Of a stretch of DNA of 17,229 bases, positions 8,587-17,116 are shown in pieces. The notes under the pieces are model-generated. The model saw only the letters and a list, made by a program, of their open reading frames with translations, was not told the origin of the DNA and made no database searches. Location: positions 1-17,229 of the forward strand of contig MDYQ01000385.1 of NCBI GenBank assembly GCA_003024175.1, in the 5' to 3' direction. The position numbers and the translations under genes were made by a program. Each line of letters opens with the position of its first letter. Within the stretch, counting starts at the first letter, position 1. This DNA is from Planoprotostelium fungivorum. Taxonomy: Eukaryota; Evosea; Variosea; Cavosteliida; Cavosteliaceae.

Positions 8587-8928
8587 ATGATCTTCGATAG
8601 CCAGATTATATTATTATTATATACACTGCATTTATTCGTTCATTTTCGGCGGATTGTTTTCCAAAAACCTAACGGTGCGGCAGTTGCGGTAAGAAACAAC
8701 GTTACCGCAGTGACATTCTACGAGTGTAAATGGTGGCCCAACACCACATCACATCGGAAGCACCTTCAAAAACAGCAGAAAAGAGGCGGCAAACAGGTCT
8801 TGCAACGCTTTATAGCTAACACAACATCAGTTTTAGCAACGGATCTATTACCACCCTTTGAGGGAGATCATCAAGTATTTGTAGAGGCATTTCGTCTCGA
8901 TTCAAAACGCCGCGTCTGTCTGTCGTGA
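8587..8928 (+). CDS. Coding-like ORF, family unknown
   Basis: The frame is open from 8530 and the first ATG is at 8587. The convincing part is the last ~75 residues, from VTAVTFYECKWWPN (about 8704) through KQQKRGGKQVLQRFI to the stop at 8926-8928. The first part is AT-rich, with runs of Leu/Ile, and is probably an intron or upstream DNA, so the real exon likely begins near 8700. An E-x-K pair (YECK) recalls nuclease folds, but that alone is too weak to name a function. It might be a downstream exon of the gene at 7358. 8929-9109 holds nothing I can name. Confidence 0.35.
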   Translation: MIFDSQIILLLYTLHLFVHFRRIVFQKPNGAAVAVRNNVTAVTFYECKWWPNTTSHRKHLQKQQKRGGKQVLQRFIANTTSVLATDLLPPFEGDHQVFVEAFRLDSKRRVCLS

Positions 8929-9109
8929 TATCTCCTGAGCATCTGTAAAGAGTAATATCCAGATGTTGTGATTTGTATGATGCATCGTCACACTCTAGTC
9001 GATGTGAGGTGATTCAGCGGATACATGTACTATTCAAACAAACTCTCTCGTTCTTGTGCATATAATCTGCTTTGTGTTAATCAGGACATCTCAATCATCT
9101 ACTTTGCAG

Positions 9110-9521
9110 GTAGAGTAAGCATTAATGACTCACGAGTTCTGTTCTTCAGGGAGATCGCTCATTCACTCAAACATCCATTCCTCGCCACTACAGGCCCAAT
9201 GATTTGTACTGCAAATGGTAAAAAGATCTGCGCACCACCAAGAGAAGCCAGGATAGATCCTCAAAAACCATAGATCAAGCACGAGTTCAGACATGGGCCG
9301 TGCTTGATGTTNGTAGAGTAAGCATTAATGACTCACGAGTTCTGTTCTTCAGGGGAGATCGCTCACTCACTCAAACATCCATTCCTCACCACTACAGGCC
9401 CAATGATTTGTACTGCAAATGGTCTTGGTAAAAAGATCTGCGCACCACCAAGAGAAGCCAGGATAGATCGTCAAAAACCATAGATCAAGCACGAGTTCAG
9501 ACATGGGCCGTGCTTGATGTT
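9110..9521 (-). mobile_element. Tandemly duplicated copia-like segment joined by an N
   Basis: 9110-9311 and 9313-9521 are near-identical direct copies, separated by the single N at 9312. Each carries on the minus strand a variant of the copia-like tail (MSELVLDLWFLTIYP, then ADLFTKT in the second copy). Sequence up to about 9560 continues the second copy. Both are frameshifted relics. Confidence 0.65.
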
Positions 9522-9599
9522 GATCGTATGCTCCTGTCTTTTGATGAGAGTCGTTCATCGAAAGCCAAAAATCTTCTCTGAGAATCTGAAGTATCAAGT

Positions 9600-9894
9600 G
9601 AACTTGTAGGCCTGCTAATAAACAAAAACAGTCGATAAGAAAAGGATCATGAGAGAGAAGAGATAGATTGAGAAACGTCGACGGAAATCTATTTCTGAAC
9701 CTCCGATGCAGAGGATTTTCTCATGATCGGAGGTTGATTTCTGAACCTCCGTTGCAGAGGATTTCGTGACGATCGGAGGTTGAATTCTGAACCTCCGTTG
9801 CAGAGGATTTTCTCCCGGTAGACCGTGATGACCACCATCCGGTGATGTGTCCATCGTTGGTCAATGTGATGAATGAAGCTTCAACATGATCACG
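9600..9894 (-). repeat. Degraded S block, three H units and block P
   Basis: A diverged inverted S block (about 9620-9681) leads to H units at 9682-9705, 9728-9751 and 9774-9797, then block P (9804-9894). The first unit has three arm changes, all of which remain pairable as G.T on one strand. Confidence 0.8.
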
Positions 9895-9977
9895 AACGAT
9901 GGACATGTAACATCACCGTCGTGACCCTATTATGTGATTCGTCTGGGATGATATCTCACGATGTGCATTCTACTCAC

Positions 9978-10175
9978 ATTGCAACGAAGGGATTCGTTTT
10001 ACCAATAGTTCCATCGATAGCAGTGCCGGCTGCCCAAATCATCACACCATTCAGTCCATCTGCGGCCACCACGACGAAAGAGTAAGATTGACCGGCAGTG
10101 GCTGTCTCTCCCATCTTGCTGTTCCACTGTTGCGTTTTCGTGTTGAATCGTGGGATTCCCGTAAGAATTAACCAC
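9978..10175 (-). CDS. Stranded Kelch-like exon
   Basis: One exon-sized open stretch on the minus strand is bounded by an acceptor (CTCCCCAG, ending 10176) and a donor (GTGAGT, starting 9977). It reads WLILTGIPRFNTKTQQWNSK, then AGQSYSFVVVAADGLNGVMI, then WAAGTAIDGT. The pattern fNxKTxxW...G..SFVV...G.mi..aG is that of a Kelch or galactose-oxidase-like beta-propeller blade, as in many fungal Kelch proteins. H arrays flank it at about 180 and 35 bp, and no neighbouring exon of the same protein was found. It is therefore probably a gene fragment carried or cut off by the repeats. Confidence 0.45.
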
Positions 10176-10209
10176 CTGGGGAGATCACCATGAGTGATGT
10201 GATGTCCAA

Positions 10210-10524
10210 CGGAGATTTATTTCTGAACCTCCGTTGCAGAGGATTGTCTCACTATCGGAGGTTGAATTCTGAACCTCCGTTGCAGAGGATTGTCTCACAA
10301 TCGGAGGTTGATTTCTGAACCTCCGTCAGCAATGAGTTCGCACTGTTTCGTGTCAACGCCAGATCAACATCTTTGTTGATAACGCCTGTAAACTCAGAGA
10401 ATCTCAACAGCGCCCTATTGACAGAACTGAAGGTGAAACCGTCATCCATCGTGCATTGATGCTGATTCCGGTGGTGATTTGATCGACCCATCATCAAACG
10501 ACACCTCTATGTCAGGACAAAAGC
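10210..10524 (-). repeat. Three H units and inverted R block, copy 3
   Basis: H units are at 10210-10233, 10256-10279 and 10302-10325. R in reverse complement begins directly after the last (10326-10524). This copy keeps the whole inner R segment that is replaced at 3448-3545. Confidence 0.9.
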
Positions 10525-10539
10525 GAACGCCACAGGTCC

Positions 10540-10735
10540 ATTGAAGCGCCGCCACATTCTACAACTAGAGTGCTCTCGATGGTATAAGTCCCTCATCGCT
10601 CGCTTGTCTGATTAGACCTTTCTCTAGTACATCAGCAGACGCCTTCAACGGTTGTTTGTTGGCTCTGAAGCCCGAGAATGAAAGTTTGAAACGCCAAGGT
10701 GAAAGGACGAACCTGCCATGTGAGATGAACCTGCG
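10540..10735 (+). repeat. Blocks Q and T
   Basis: Q (10540-10618) and T (10640-10735) follow R in the same order and orientation as at 3686-4085, but the 210 bp of unique DNA between them there are absent. This suggests that Q and T were adjacent in the ancestral repeat. Confidence 0.75.
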
Positions 10736-10758
10736 ATGTGCCCTCCTCCGATGTCCAG

Positions 10759-11018
10759 CGGAGGTTGATTTCTGAACCTCCGTTGCAGAACATTCTCTCA
10801 CTATCGGAGGTTGATTTCTGAATCTCCGATGATGCAGAGGATTTTCTCCTGATCGGAGGTTGATTTCTGAACCTCCGATGCAGACGATTTTCTGACGATC
10901 GGAGGTCGATTTCTGAATCTCCGATGATGCAGAGGATTTTCTCATGATCGGAGGTTGATTTCTGAACCTCCGATGCAGACGATTTTCTGACGATCGGAGG
11001 TCGATTTCTGAACCTCCG
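10759..11018 (-). repeat. H array, six units
   Basis: Units start at 10759, 10805, 10854, 10900, 10949 and 10995. Steps alternate between 46 and 49 bp, because a GATGATGCAGAGG spacer (three bases longer) alternates with GATGCAGACG, so the higher-order unit is about 95 bp. This points to growth by duplication of two-unit blocks. Confidence 0.9.
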
Positions 11019-11404
11019 ATGATGCAGAAGATGCTCAGTCATGGTTCTGTTCCTTCAGGGCAGTATTTACTTATCGATCGCCATCGTCTCTTCTCAATCG
11101 ATTCGCTTCACTTTACAACTTTCGTCCCAACGATGAAGATTTTCTGGAAGGATTTATATTTCTCCAATATTCTGTCCATCACGTCTCATCGAACGAAGGA
11201 CGGGCCAGCGGATCTCCTTTCATAGCAGTCCATCGTCATCTCTACCCACCTTGAAGAGGGATGGCGGCAACTTTGCCTAAACCGTAAGAGAAGAATTGAA
11301 AAGCGGTGAAGAAAGTTAAACTGAAGAGGGGTGATTTTATAAGCCCGTGACCTAGAAGAACTGAACCTGAATGTATGAGAACAAATGGGCGGTTCAATCC
11401 TCAC

Positions 11405-11535
11405 TCCTTGATGAAATGAATTGCTGGTCGTGAAATACACTGAGGCATACTTGACGCTGGCATTGTAGGCCTTCTTTGACTTCACTCTGATATCATCAAC
11501 GTTTTGTTTCGACAATGCGTTTAATGCAAATGGTC
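11405..11535 (-). CDS. Orphan exon, family unknown
   Basis: The minus-strand frame reads PFALNALSKQNVDDIRVKSK then KAYNASVKYASVYFTTSNSF, clearly protein-like. A donor GTGAGG at 11404 and acceptor ACATTCAG at 11367 would define another 38-nt intron; the next exon then stops after a few codons (VQFF). The upstream acceptor may be CCTGAG at 11536. I do not recognise the product. 11019-11366 has no other supported exon. Confidence 0.4.
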
Positions 11536-11539
11536 CTCA

Positions 11540-12159
11540 GGTAGTTGGACCATGTCCGAGTATCTACGGTGTGATGAGACGCAGATGCATCCACATGATT
11601 TCTTATCACCTCCCGATTTCCATAAGCTCCAACCATCGATCCGATATGCTGCTTCGATATTGAACTCTTTCTGATGGGAATGAACGCTGCATGTATAAGA
11701 GGATCATCTCTTTCGACACCATCGGAGGAAGAGCATTATATACGATTGACATTCTTGGCTTTGTATTATGTCATTGTATCGTAAATCATAACACATCACC
11801 TGTTGGTTATCATCCAGAATGATGACCATCTCTTTTTGAGACGATACGCAGCTGGGATCCAGCGATAAGAGCGTCGTTCATTTTTGTTGCTTGTAATACT
11901 CTATCTGTGCTACGTCATTTGTTTCTCGAGATTGATGCGAAGGACTGTTGCCCTCTTGGAGGTGTGACTTTTTCACAAGAGGAATGATTCCTCGAAGGTT
12001 TTCCTTTTGTGAACGCCTTTCCTGCAGGCACAGATTTGGTGTTCTGGTTTAANAGGAAATGCTTCTCACCCGCAAACACATTTCGTGGCCTATTCTGTTT
12101 ATTCGTTAGTTATTTGTGTTTGGGGTGGCTCCTCTTCTTTGCATCAACTTTTGAATGGG
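11540..12159. other. No recognised feature; single N at 12053
   Basis: About 620 bp without a convincing gene. A short plus-strand frame crosses the N at 12053. I found no repeat copies of this stretch elsewhere in the window, so unlike the other two Ns this one is not at a visible repeat junction. Confidence 0.5.
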
Positions 12160-12316
12160 ATCTCCAGGATATTTTTTTTACCGAGACCATTCGTGGTACA
12201 AATAATTGAGCCCGCAAACGCTTCACAGGGGAGATCACCATGAGTGATGTGATGTCCAACGGAGGTTTATTTCTGAACCTCCGTTGCACCATCGGAGGTT
12301 GATTTCTGAACCTCCG
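12160..12316 (+). repeat. Copia scrap, shared junction segment and two H units
   Basis: 12165-12216 is the outer end of fragment C (TTTTTTACCGAGACCATTCG). 12228-12259 (GGGGAGATCACCATGAGTGA...) is identical to 10178-10209 next to the Kelch-like exon. H units follow at 12260-12283 and 12293-12316, only 33 bp apart. Confidence 0.75.
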
Positions 12317-13143
12317 AAACACAGATCGATCTTGGGTTCATGTGTAATGATGTTCCAACTCTATTCGGTGAGTTACCTGCACCGATGATTTTGTCTTATT
12401 ACCTCATATAGATCAAGCACATCTGACGATTGTATGATTGAGCAGTGCATGATGCAGCGATTCGACCACCTTCCCTGGACTCTGGACCTGGACCTGTGCC
12501 TGGATCACGCTATTGTTAATAAAGAATCAAGAGGTATGTGTATTGGTTCAATGGGCAGACCAGCGCTGGCTCAATAATGGATTGTTTTGTGAGAGAGAGA
12601 GGAGAGAGAAGGAAGAGGAGAAGAAGAAGAGGGAAGCGAACAAGGGTATGTACTTGAATACAAGGTGAGAGGAAAGAGAGGGGCAATTGAATGAGAACTC
12701 GGTGCTCGTATTCATCCACGAGGGATGGACATCCATCCAATTCATCCAAACCTCCTTTTTTGCAGCCAGACAGCACCACTATGCTTCTGCTTGTGAAAGA
12801 GTGTCACGTCAGAGCACAACAATAGACAGTGAATGAACACAACTCATCAGATGAGACTCCTCTGTTTGGTTTTATTTCTCCTATTCAGTCCATTTCAGAG
12901 CACCAGAACTAACATCCGATGATTTAGATATTCACGCGAATTCATTGAAGGTTGTTCGTGTTCAGACTGAGAGATCGTATACCTGAGATGAGTAGAGAAA
13001 CATGTGTTATGACATCTCCCTTTCTAATCTCTTCCGAGAAGCGGATCTACTGGTTGATTCTGAATGAGATGAGTCGGATGTAATTGTCGAGGTGTGAAAT
13101 ATTCCATCCTGATCCAAAACATCTCATCATTCATTCTTACAAT
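12317..13143. other. Gene-free stretch with a polypurine tract
   Basis: 12591-12636 is 46 consecutive purines on the plus strand, followed by further purine-rich DNA to about 12680. A minus-strand frame through it (12779-12516) gives a Leu/Phe/Ser-rich peptide that is explained by the pyrimidine run. AATAAAG at 12519 could be a poly(A) signal, but no gene leads into it. The rest shows nothing recognisable. Confidence 0.5.
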
Positions 13144-13259
13144 CGGAGGTTGATTTCTGAACCTCCGTTGCAGAGGATTGTCTCACTATCGGAGGTTGAT
13201 TTCTGAACCTCCGTTGCAGGGGATTGTCTCACTTTCGGAGGTTGATTTTCGAACCTCCG
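13144..13259 (-). repeat. H array, three units
   Basis: Units at 13144-13167, 13190-13213 and 13236-13259 are spaced exactly 46 bp apart in the reverse orientation. 13260-13439 is unique DNA with no gene that I can support. Confidence 0.9.
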
Positions 13260-13439
13260 ATGTTGCAGACGATCTTCTCACGATCTAAGCATCTTGAGGA
13301 ACCGAGTGTTCTCTTTCGATACGCTTTCGCTCTCTGTATCTTGTTCCTCTTCTCTTCTCCTCCAGGGATGGGCAAAGCGATGAAATGAATTTTGCTCAAA
13401 AATCGAGTAGCATCTACATCGGAGGAGGAAGGCACATCG

Positions 13440-13677
13440 CATGTTCATCCTTTCACCAAGGCCTTTCAACGTTCCATTCTTGGGCTTTCAGAACTGAGGT
13501 GACGCCAACAAACGATCGTTGAATGTTTATTTTCTTTATATTTTCAATTGGCCGATGAACCGCCGCCACATTCTAGTACTACTATTAGAGTGCTTTCGAT
13601 GGTGAGAGACAAAACATCATTGCGACGTTAGATACCCACTTAAGTCCCTCACCAGTTGCTTGTCTGATTAGACCCTT
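13440..13677. repeat. Inverted T block and forward Q block
   Basis: T (about 13440-13530) is inverted relative to its copies at 3987 and 10640, whereas Q (13557-13677) keeps their orientation. The order is therefore T-inverted, Q, then forward R at 13746, a rearranged junction compared with the other two copies. Confidence 0.6.
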
Positions 13678-13745
13678 CTCTGCACATCAAAGCAGACGGC
13701 CGTTCACACTGATGTCATAGAAATATCAATCGAACAGTGGCGCTC

Positions 13746-14250
13746 GCTTTTGTCCTGACATAGAGGTGTCGTTTGATGATGGGTCGATCAAACATCACCA
13801 CCGGAATCAGCATCAATGCACGAAGGATGACGGTTTCACCTTCAGTTCTGGTCAATAGGGCGCTGTTGAGAGTGTTATCAATAAAGATGTTGATCTGGCG
13901 TTGACTTGAAACAATGCGAACTCACTGCTGACGGAGGTTCAGAAATCAAACTCCGATCGTGCAGAAAATTCTCTGCACCGGAGGTTCAGAAATCAACCTC
14001 CGATAATGAGAATATCCTTTGCGTCGGAGTATCAGAAATCAACCTCCGATAGTCAGAAAATCGTGTACATCGGAGGTTCAGAAATCAAACTCCGATCTTG
14101 GGCGTGAGAAAATCTTCTGCAACGGAGGCTCAGAAATAAATCTCCGTTGGACGTCTCTTCTCACTTGTCGTGTGCTGTTCCCAGCGACTGTTTCTGTATT
14201 CTTCGGGCAGCGGACCCCTACAAGTTCCCCTGATACTCTATATGCTGAGG
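13746..14250 (+). repeat. R block copy 4, H array (5 units), S block
   Basis: R is 13746-13931. H units start at 13932, 13979, 14025, 14071 and 14123, and S covers 14147-14216. The order R-H-S is the same as at window start, and copia fragment C follows directly, making this the most complete composite in the window. Confidence 0.9.
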
Positions 14251-15735
14251 TGGTGGACGAATGAGTCACATCAAAAGACAGGAGAATAAGATCAACATCA
14301 AGCACGGCCCATGTCTGAACTCGTGCTTGATTTATGGTTTTTGACGATCTATCCTGTTGGTGCATCAGCAGATTTTTTTACCAAGACCTTACCGAGACCA
14401 TTCGTGGTACAAATAATTGAGCCCACAAAGAGAGGTTCCTCTCAATCAATCGCGCAATGCAGGTTCGGTAACTCGTCGAATCCGATGGATACAAGAAGCT
14501 AGGATACCAACAGGTAGTGGAGTTCCGCTTTACGTTTCATCTTTTGGCTCTCGTCAGAATGCTTCTTCAGTGGGAACTTATTGACGCTACATGAAGAATG
14601 GGCTCACGAGGCCGTGTTACCTCTGGTCCGGAACAGGGAAATATAATTCAGGTATTTCAGGTCTTGACTCCTCACATAGATCAAACGCATCAGATGATTG
14701 TATGACTAAAGGTTCTTAATTCTCAGTGGTCCTCATGGTCTCAGATCCTTGTCGCCTCTTCTACAACTGGAGTTGAACATATAGTTCCAGGTGTGCATCG
14801 TTTGATGTCGATCTTGGATAAATGACCTGAGACAACCAACTCTGGGAGGCGAACAGATTCTTTGTAAGACATGGCGCTAAAAGATGCAGATGATTACGAT
14901 GGCGATGTCTCTACGTTCTAGCTGAGGTGAGAACTCTATGTATGTTATGCCTTTATTTTGACTTACACGCCGCAGGTGCACAGGATANTGGTGGACGAAT
15001 GAGTCAGTCACATCAAAAGACAGGAGAATAAGATCCACATCAAGCACGGCCCATGTCTGAACTCGTGCTTGATTTATGGTTTTTGACGATCTATCCTGTT
15101 GGTGCATCAGCAGATTTTTTTACCAAGACCAGATTTGTTTTACCGAGACCATTCGTGGTACAAATAATTGAGCCCGCGAACATCAATCACGCAATGCAGA
15201 TGATATCAAGGTGAAGAATCAGATAGATACAAGAAGCTAGGATACCAACAAGCAGTGGAGTTCCGCTTTACGTTTCATCTTTTGGCTCTCGTCAGAATGC
15301 TTCTTCAGTGGGAACATGTTGACGCTACATGAAGAATGGGCTCATGAGGACGTGTTACCTCTGGTCCGGAACAGGGAAATATAATTCAGGTATTTCAGGT
15401 CTTGACTCCTCACATAGATCAAACGCATCAGATGATTGTATGACTAAAGGTTCTTAATTCTCAGTGGTCCTCATGGTCTCAGATCCTTACTCTTCCTAGT
15501 CGCCTCTTCTACAACTGGAGTTGAACATGTAGTTCCAGGTGTGCATCGTTTGATGTCGATCTTGGATAAATGACCTGAGACAACCAACTCTGGGAGGCGA
15601 ACAGATTCTTTGTAAGACATGGCGCTAAAAGATGCAGATGATTACGATGGCGATGTCTCTACGTTCTAGCTGAGGTGAGAACTCTATGTATGTTATGCCT
15701 TTATTTTGACTTACACGCCGCAGGTGCACAGGATA
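14251..15735 (+). repeat. Tandem duplication of copia fragment C plus block D, joined by an N
   Basis: Copy A is 14251-14987 and copy B is 14989-15735, with N at 14988. In each, the first ~180 bp are the copia-like tail (MSELVLDLWF...ADFFTKTLPR readable in copy A; copy B has a 10-bp insertion after CCAAGACC). The remainder is block D, the 5' flank of the DUF3712-like gene. The copies differ by several indels and a diverged stretch at 14430-14490 versus 15175-15228. Copy B is the closer partner of the inverted arm at 2386-3265. Confidence 0.85.
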
Positions 15736-15761
15736 TAATTCTTGCTGTTTCACCTTAGTTT

Positions 15762-15960
15762 ATGGTGAGCCTTCAAACCATCGGGTCTTTCTTAGATCAA
15801 CAATGTGCCATTCGATGGATGCATCACGAGAACACACGACGAGGTGACGATCACTTGTTATCAACATCGATCGCACATATCTGTCCATCTGCTAACGTTC
15901 TCTGTGCCAAGACCGCTGCTCCAGGCCTGGTCATCGTGTACAGAATAAAGTTACACCTCA
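15762..15960 (+). pseudogene. Broken 5' copy of the DUF3712-like gene
   Basis: The ATG at 15762, the 31-nt intron (15765-15795) and the exon from 15796 match the minus-strand gene at 2485-2390 almost exactly. A 38-bp insertion (15863-15900) then breaks the frame. Similarity resumes (TGCCAAGACCGCTGCTCCAG) and fades by about 15990. No later exons are present, so this is a truncated duplicate carried with block D. 15991-16263 contains no gene I can support. Confidence 0.75.
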
Positions 15961-16158
15961 AGTGACACCATCTGATGTTTTTTGACGAGGGCACCACTCG
16001 CCGTGGCGATGGATCCACACTTCTAACAGGTAAGATAAGACTCTCTCTTGGACCTCCTGAACGATTGGCTAGCTCATGGCGTTAGGAAGTGTACCTTGTT
16101 AGGTGTCAATGTGGATCTGGTGAGTTGTAGATGAATCGGTCAAGCTGACGTGGACCTC

Positions 16159-16186
16159 ATCGTGATGGTCATCTTATCATCACGAT
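16159..16186. other. 9-bp stem hairpin
   Basis: ATCGTGATG (16159-16167) pairs perfectly with CATCACGAT (16178-16186) across a 10-nt loop. It lies in intergenic DNA rich in GATGA/TCATC words, so chance pairing is possible. It is unrelated to the H family. Confidence 0.35.
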
Positions 16187-16263
16187 CGTCATCACCAAGA
16201 GAAAATAAACTGATTTGATGATGTAGCGAAACCGGAAGATTGGAAGAGGTTCCAACCGAGTGA

Positions 16264-16339
16264 CAAGAACACGACTCCCTCTTCGCCGCTCTAGACAGTG
16301 CAGCCGATGACGATGATGACGATGATATCGAGTATTATA
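16264..16339 (+). CDS. Candidate acidic exon
   Basis: The frame after the TGA at 16261 reads QEHDSLFAALDSAADDDDDD then DIEYY and meets a donor GTGAGC at 16340. The Asp run comes from GATGAC/GATGAT repeats. Acidic linkers of this type are common in eukaryotic proteins and give no family. The upstream acceptor is not identified. At 16583-16646 a further possible first exon (MNGKKSELKLNIARPVRSV, donor GTGAGG at 16647) is visible, with even less support. Confidence 0.3.
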
Positions 16340-16935
16340 GTGAGCATCCTCTCATCATCACTCTCGTCCATCATCCATCATGATCCCATCGTGACGCATC
16401 ACCCATCGCATATTGTCATCACGCTTACGTTGTCATGATAGCCGCGACGACAAGCCCGGTGGTCACCACCATTAGTCGGCACAGAGCCCCCTCAGTTCAC
16501 CACGGTTGGACAGGAGTACTTCACCCACCCCTGAAACTCCATCGAATTTTGTTCCGATGGACCAACGACGTTTCCCGCCAAAATGAACGGAAAAAAATCA
16601 GAGCTGAAGCTAAATATAGCTCGGCCGGTCCGCAGCGTGTCGAGCGGTGAGGGTGATCCCCCGTTCGTGAGAGCCCTAATGAGATGTCACATGTGATATC
16701 ATGATGACGTGGCCTCATTCGAGAGATGGACAAATTCGCTCCGCGCCGGCCACACTAGAAAGTTTAGACTACATCTCAACGCGGCACAGTACCAGCAGGA
16801 TCTCTACAATGATGAAGATGTCTGCGGACTTCAACCTCTTTGTCAGACGCAGACCAAAAGAGAACAATTTCAGGGTGACTTTTCACTTTCTCCTTCCTGA
16901 AGCTGAGAGAATATTCCAGACAACCGTGTGTTCAC

Positions 16936-17100
16936 CTCAAAGATTGGACGAATCTTGGCTTCTTCATAGCTCATCATCTCCTTTTCCGTCCTGACCCCGG
17001 AAAGGTGAGCCTCCCCTTCATGAAGTGATATCACTGAGACGATGAGGTCGCGAAGGGTGACATTGATATGATCCAAGTGAGCATAGAATCCCATTAGCAT
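16936..17100 (-). CDS. Candidate first exon, family unknown
   Basis: ATG 17100 opens MLMGFYAHLDHINVTLRDLI then VSVISLHEGEAHLSGV and continues to a donor GTGAAC at 16935. A 33-nt intron ending TCTCTCAG would stay in frame. The composition is convincingly protein-like. A loose resemblance to the Sm-fold pattern (G...D..N..L) has the wrong spacing, so no name is given. The plus-strand frames over the same bases look poorer. Confidence 0.35.
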
Positions 17101-17116
17101 TATACGCTCAACCTAT

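Noticed and set aside
8704-8928. PD-(D/E)xK nuclease
   Set aside because: Only an E-x-K pair is visible; the upstream Asp and fold context could not be established.
12516-12779. Leu/Phe-rich minus-strand ORF, possible membrane protein
   Set aside because: It is the complement of a polypurine tract; composition explains the residues.
14430-15720. Copia long terminal repeats
   Set aside because: The direct copies flank no internal coding region and are adjacent; block D also contains the 5' flank and start of a host gene, so it is not an LTR by the evidence here.
16936-17100. Sm/LSm protein
   Set aside because: G, D, N and L fall near the Sm1 pattern, but the D-to-N spacing is one short and the downstream sequence lacks the Sm2 motif.
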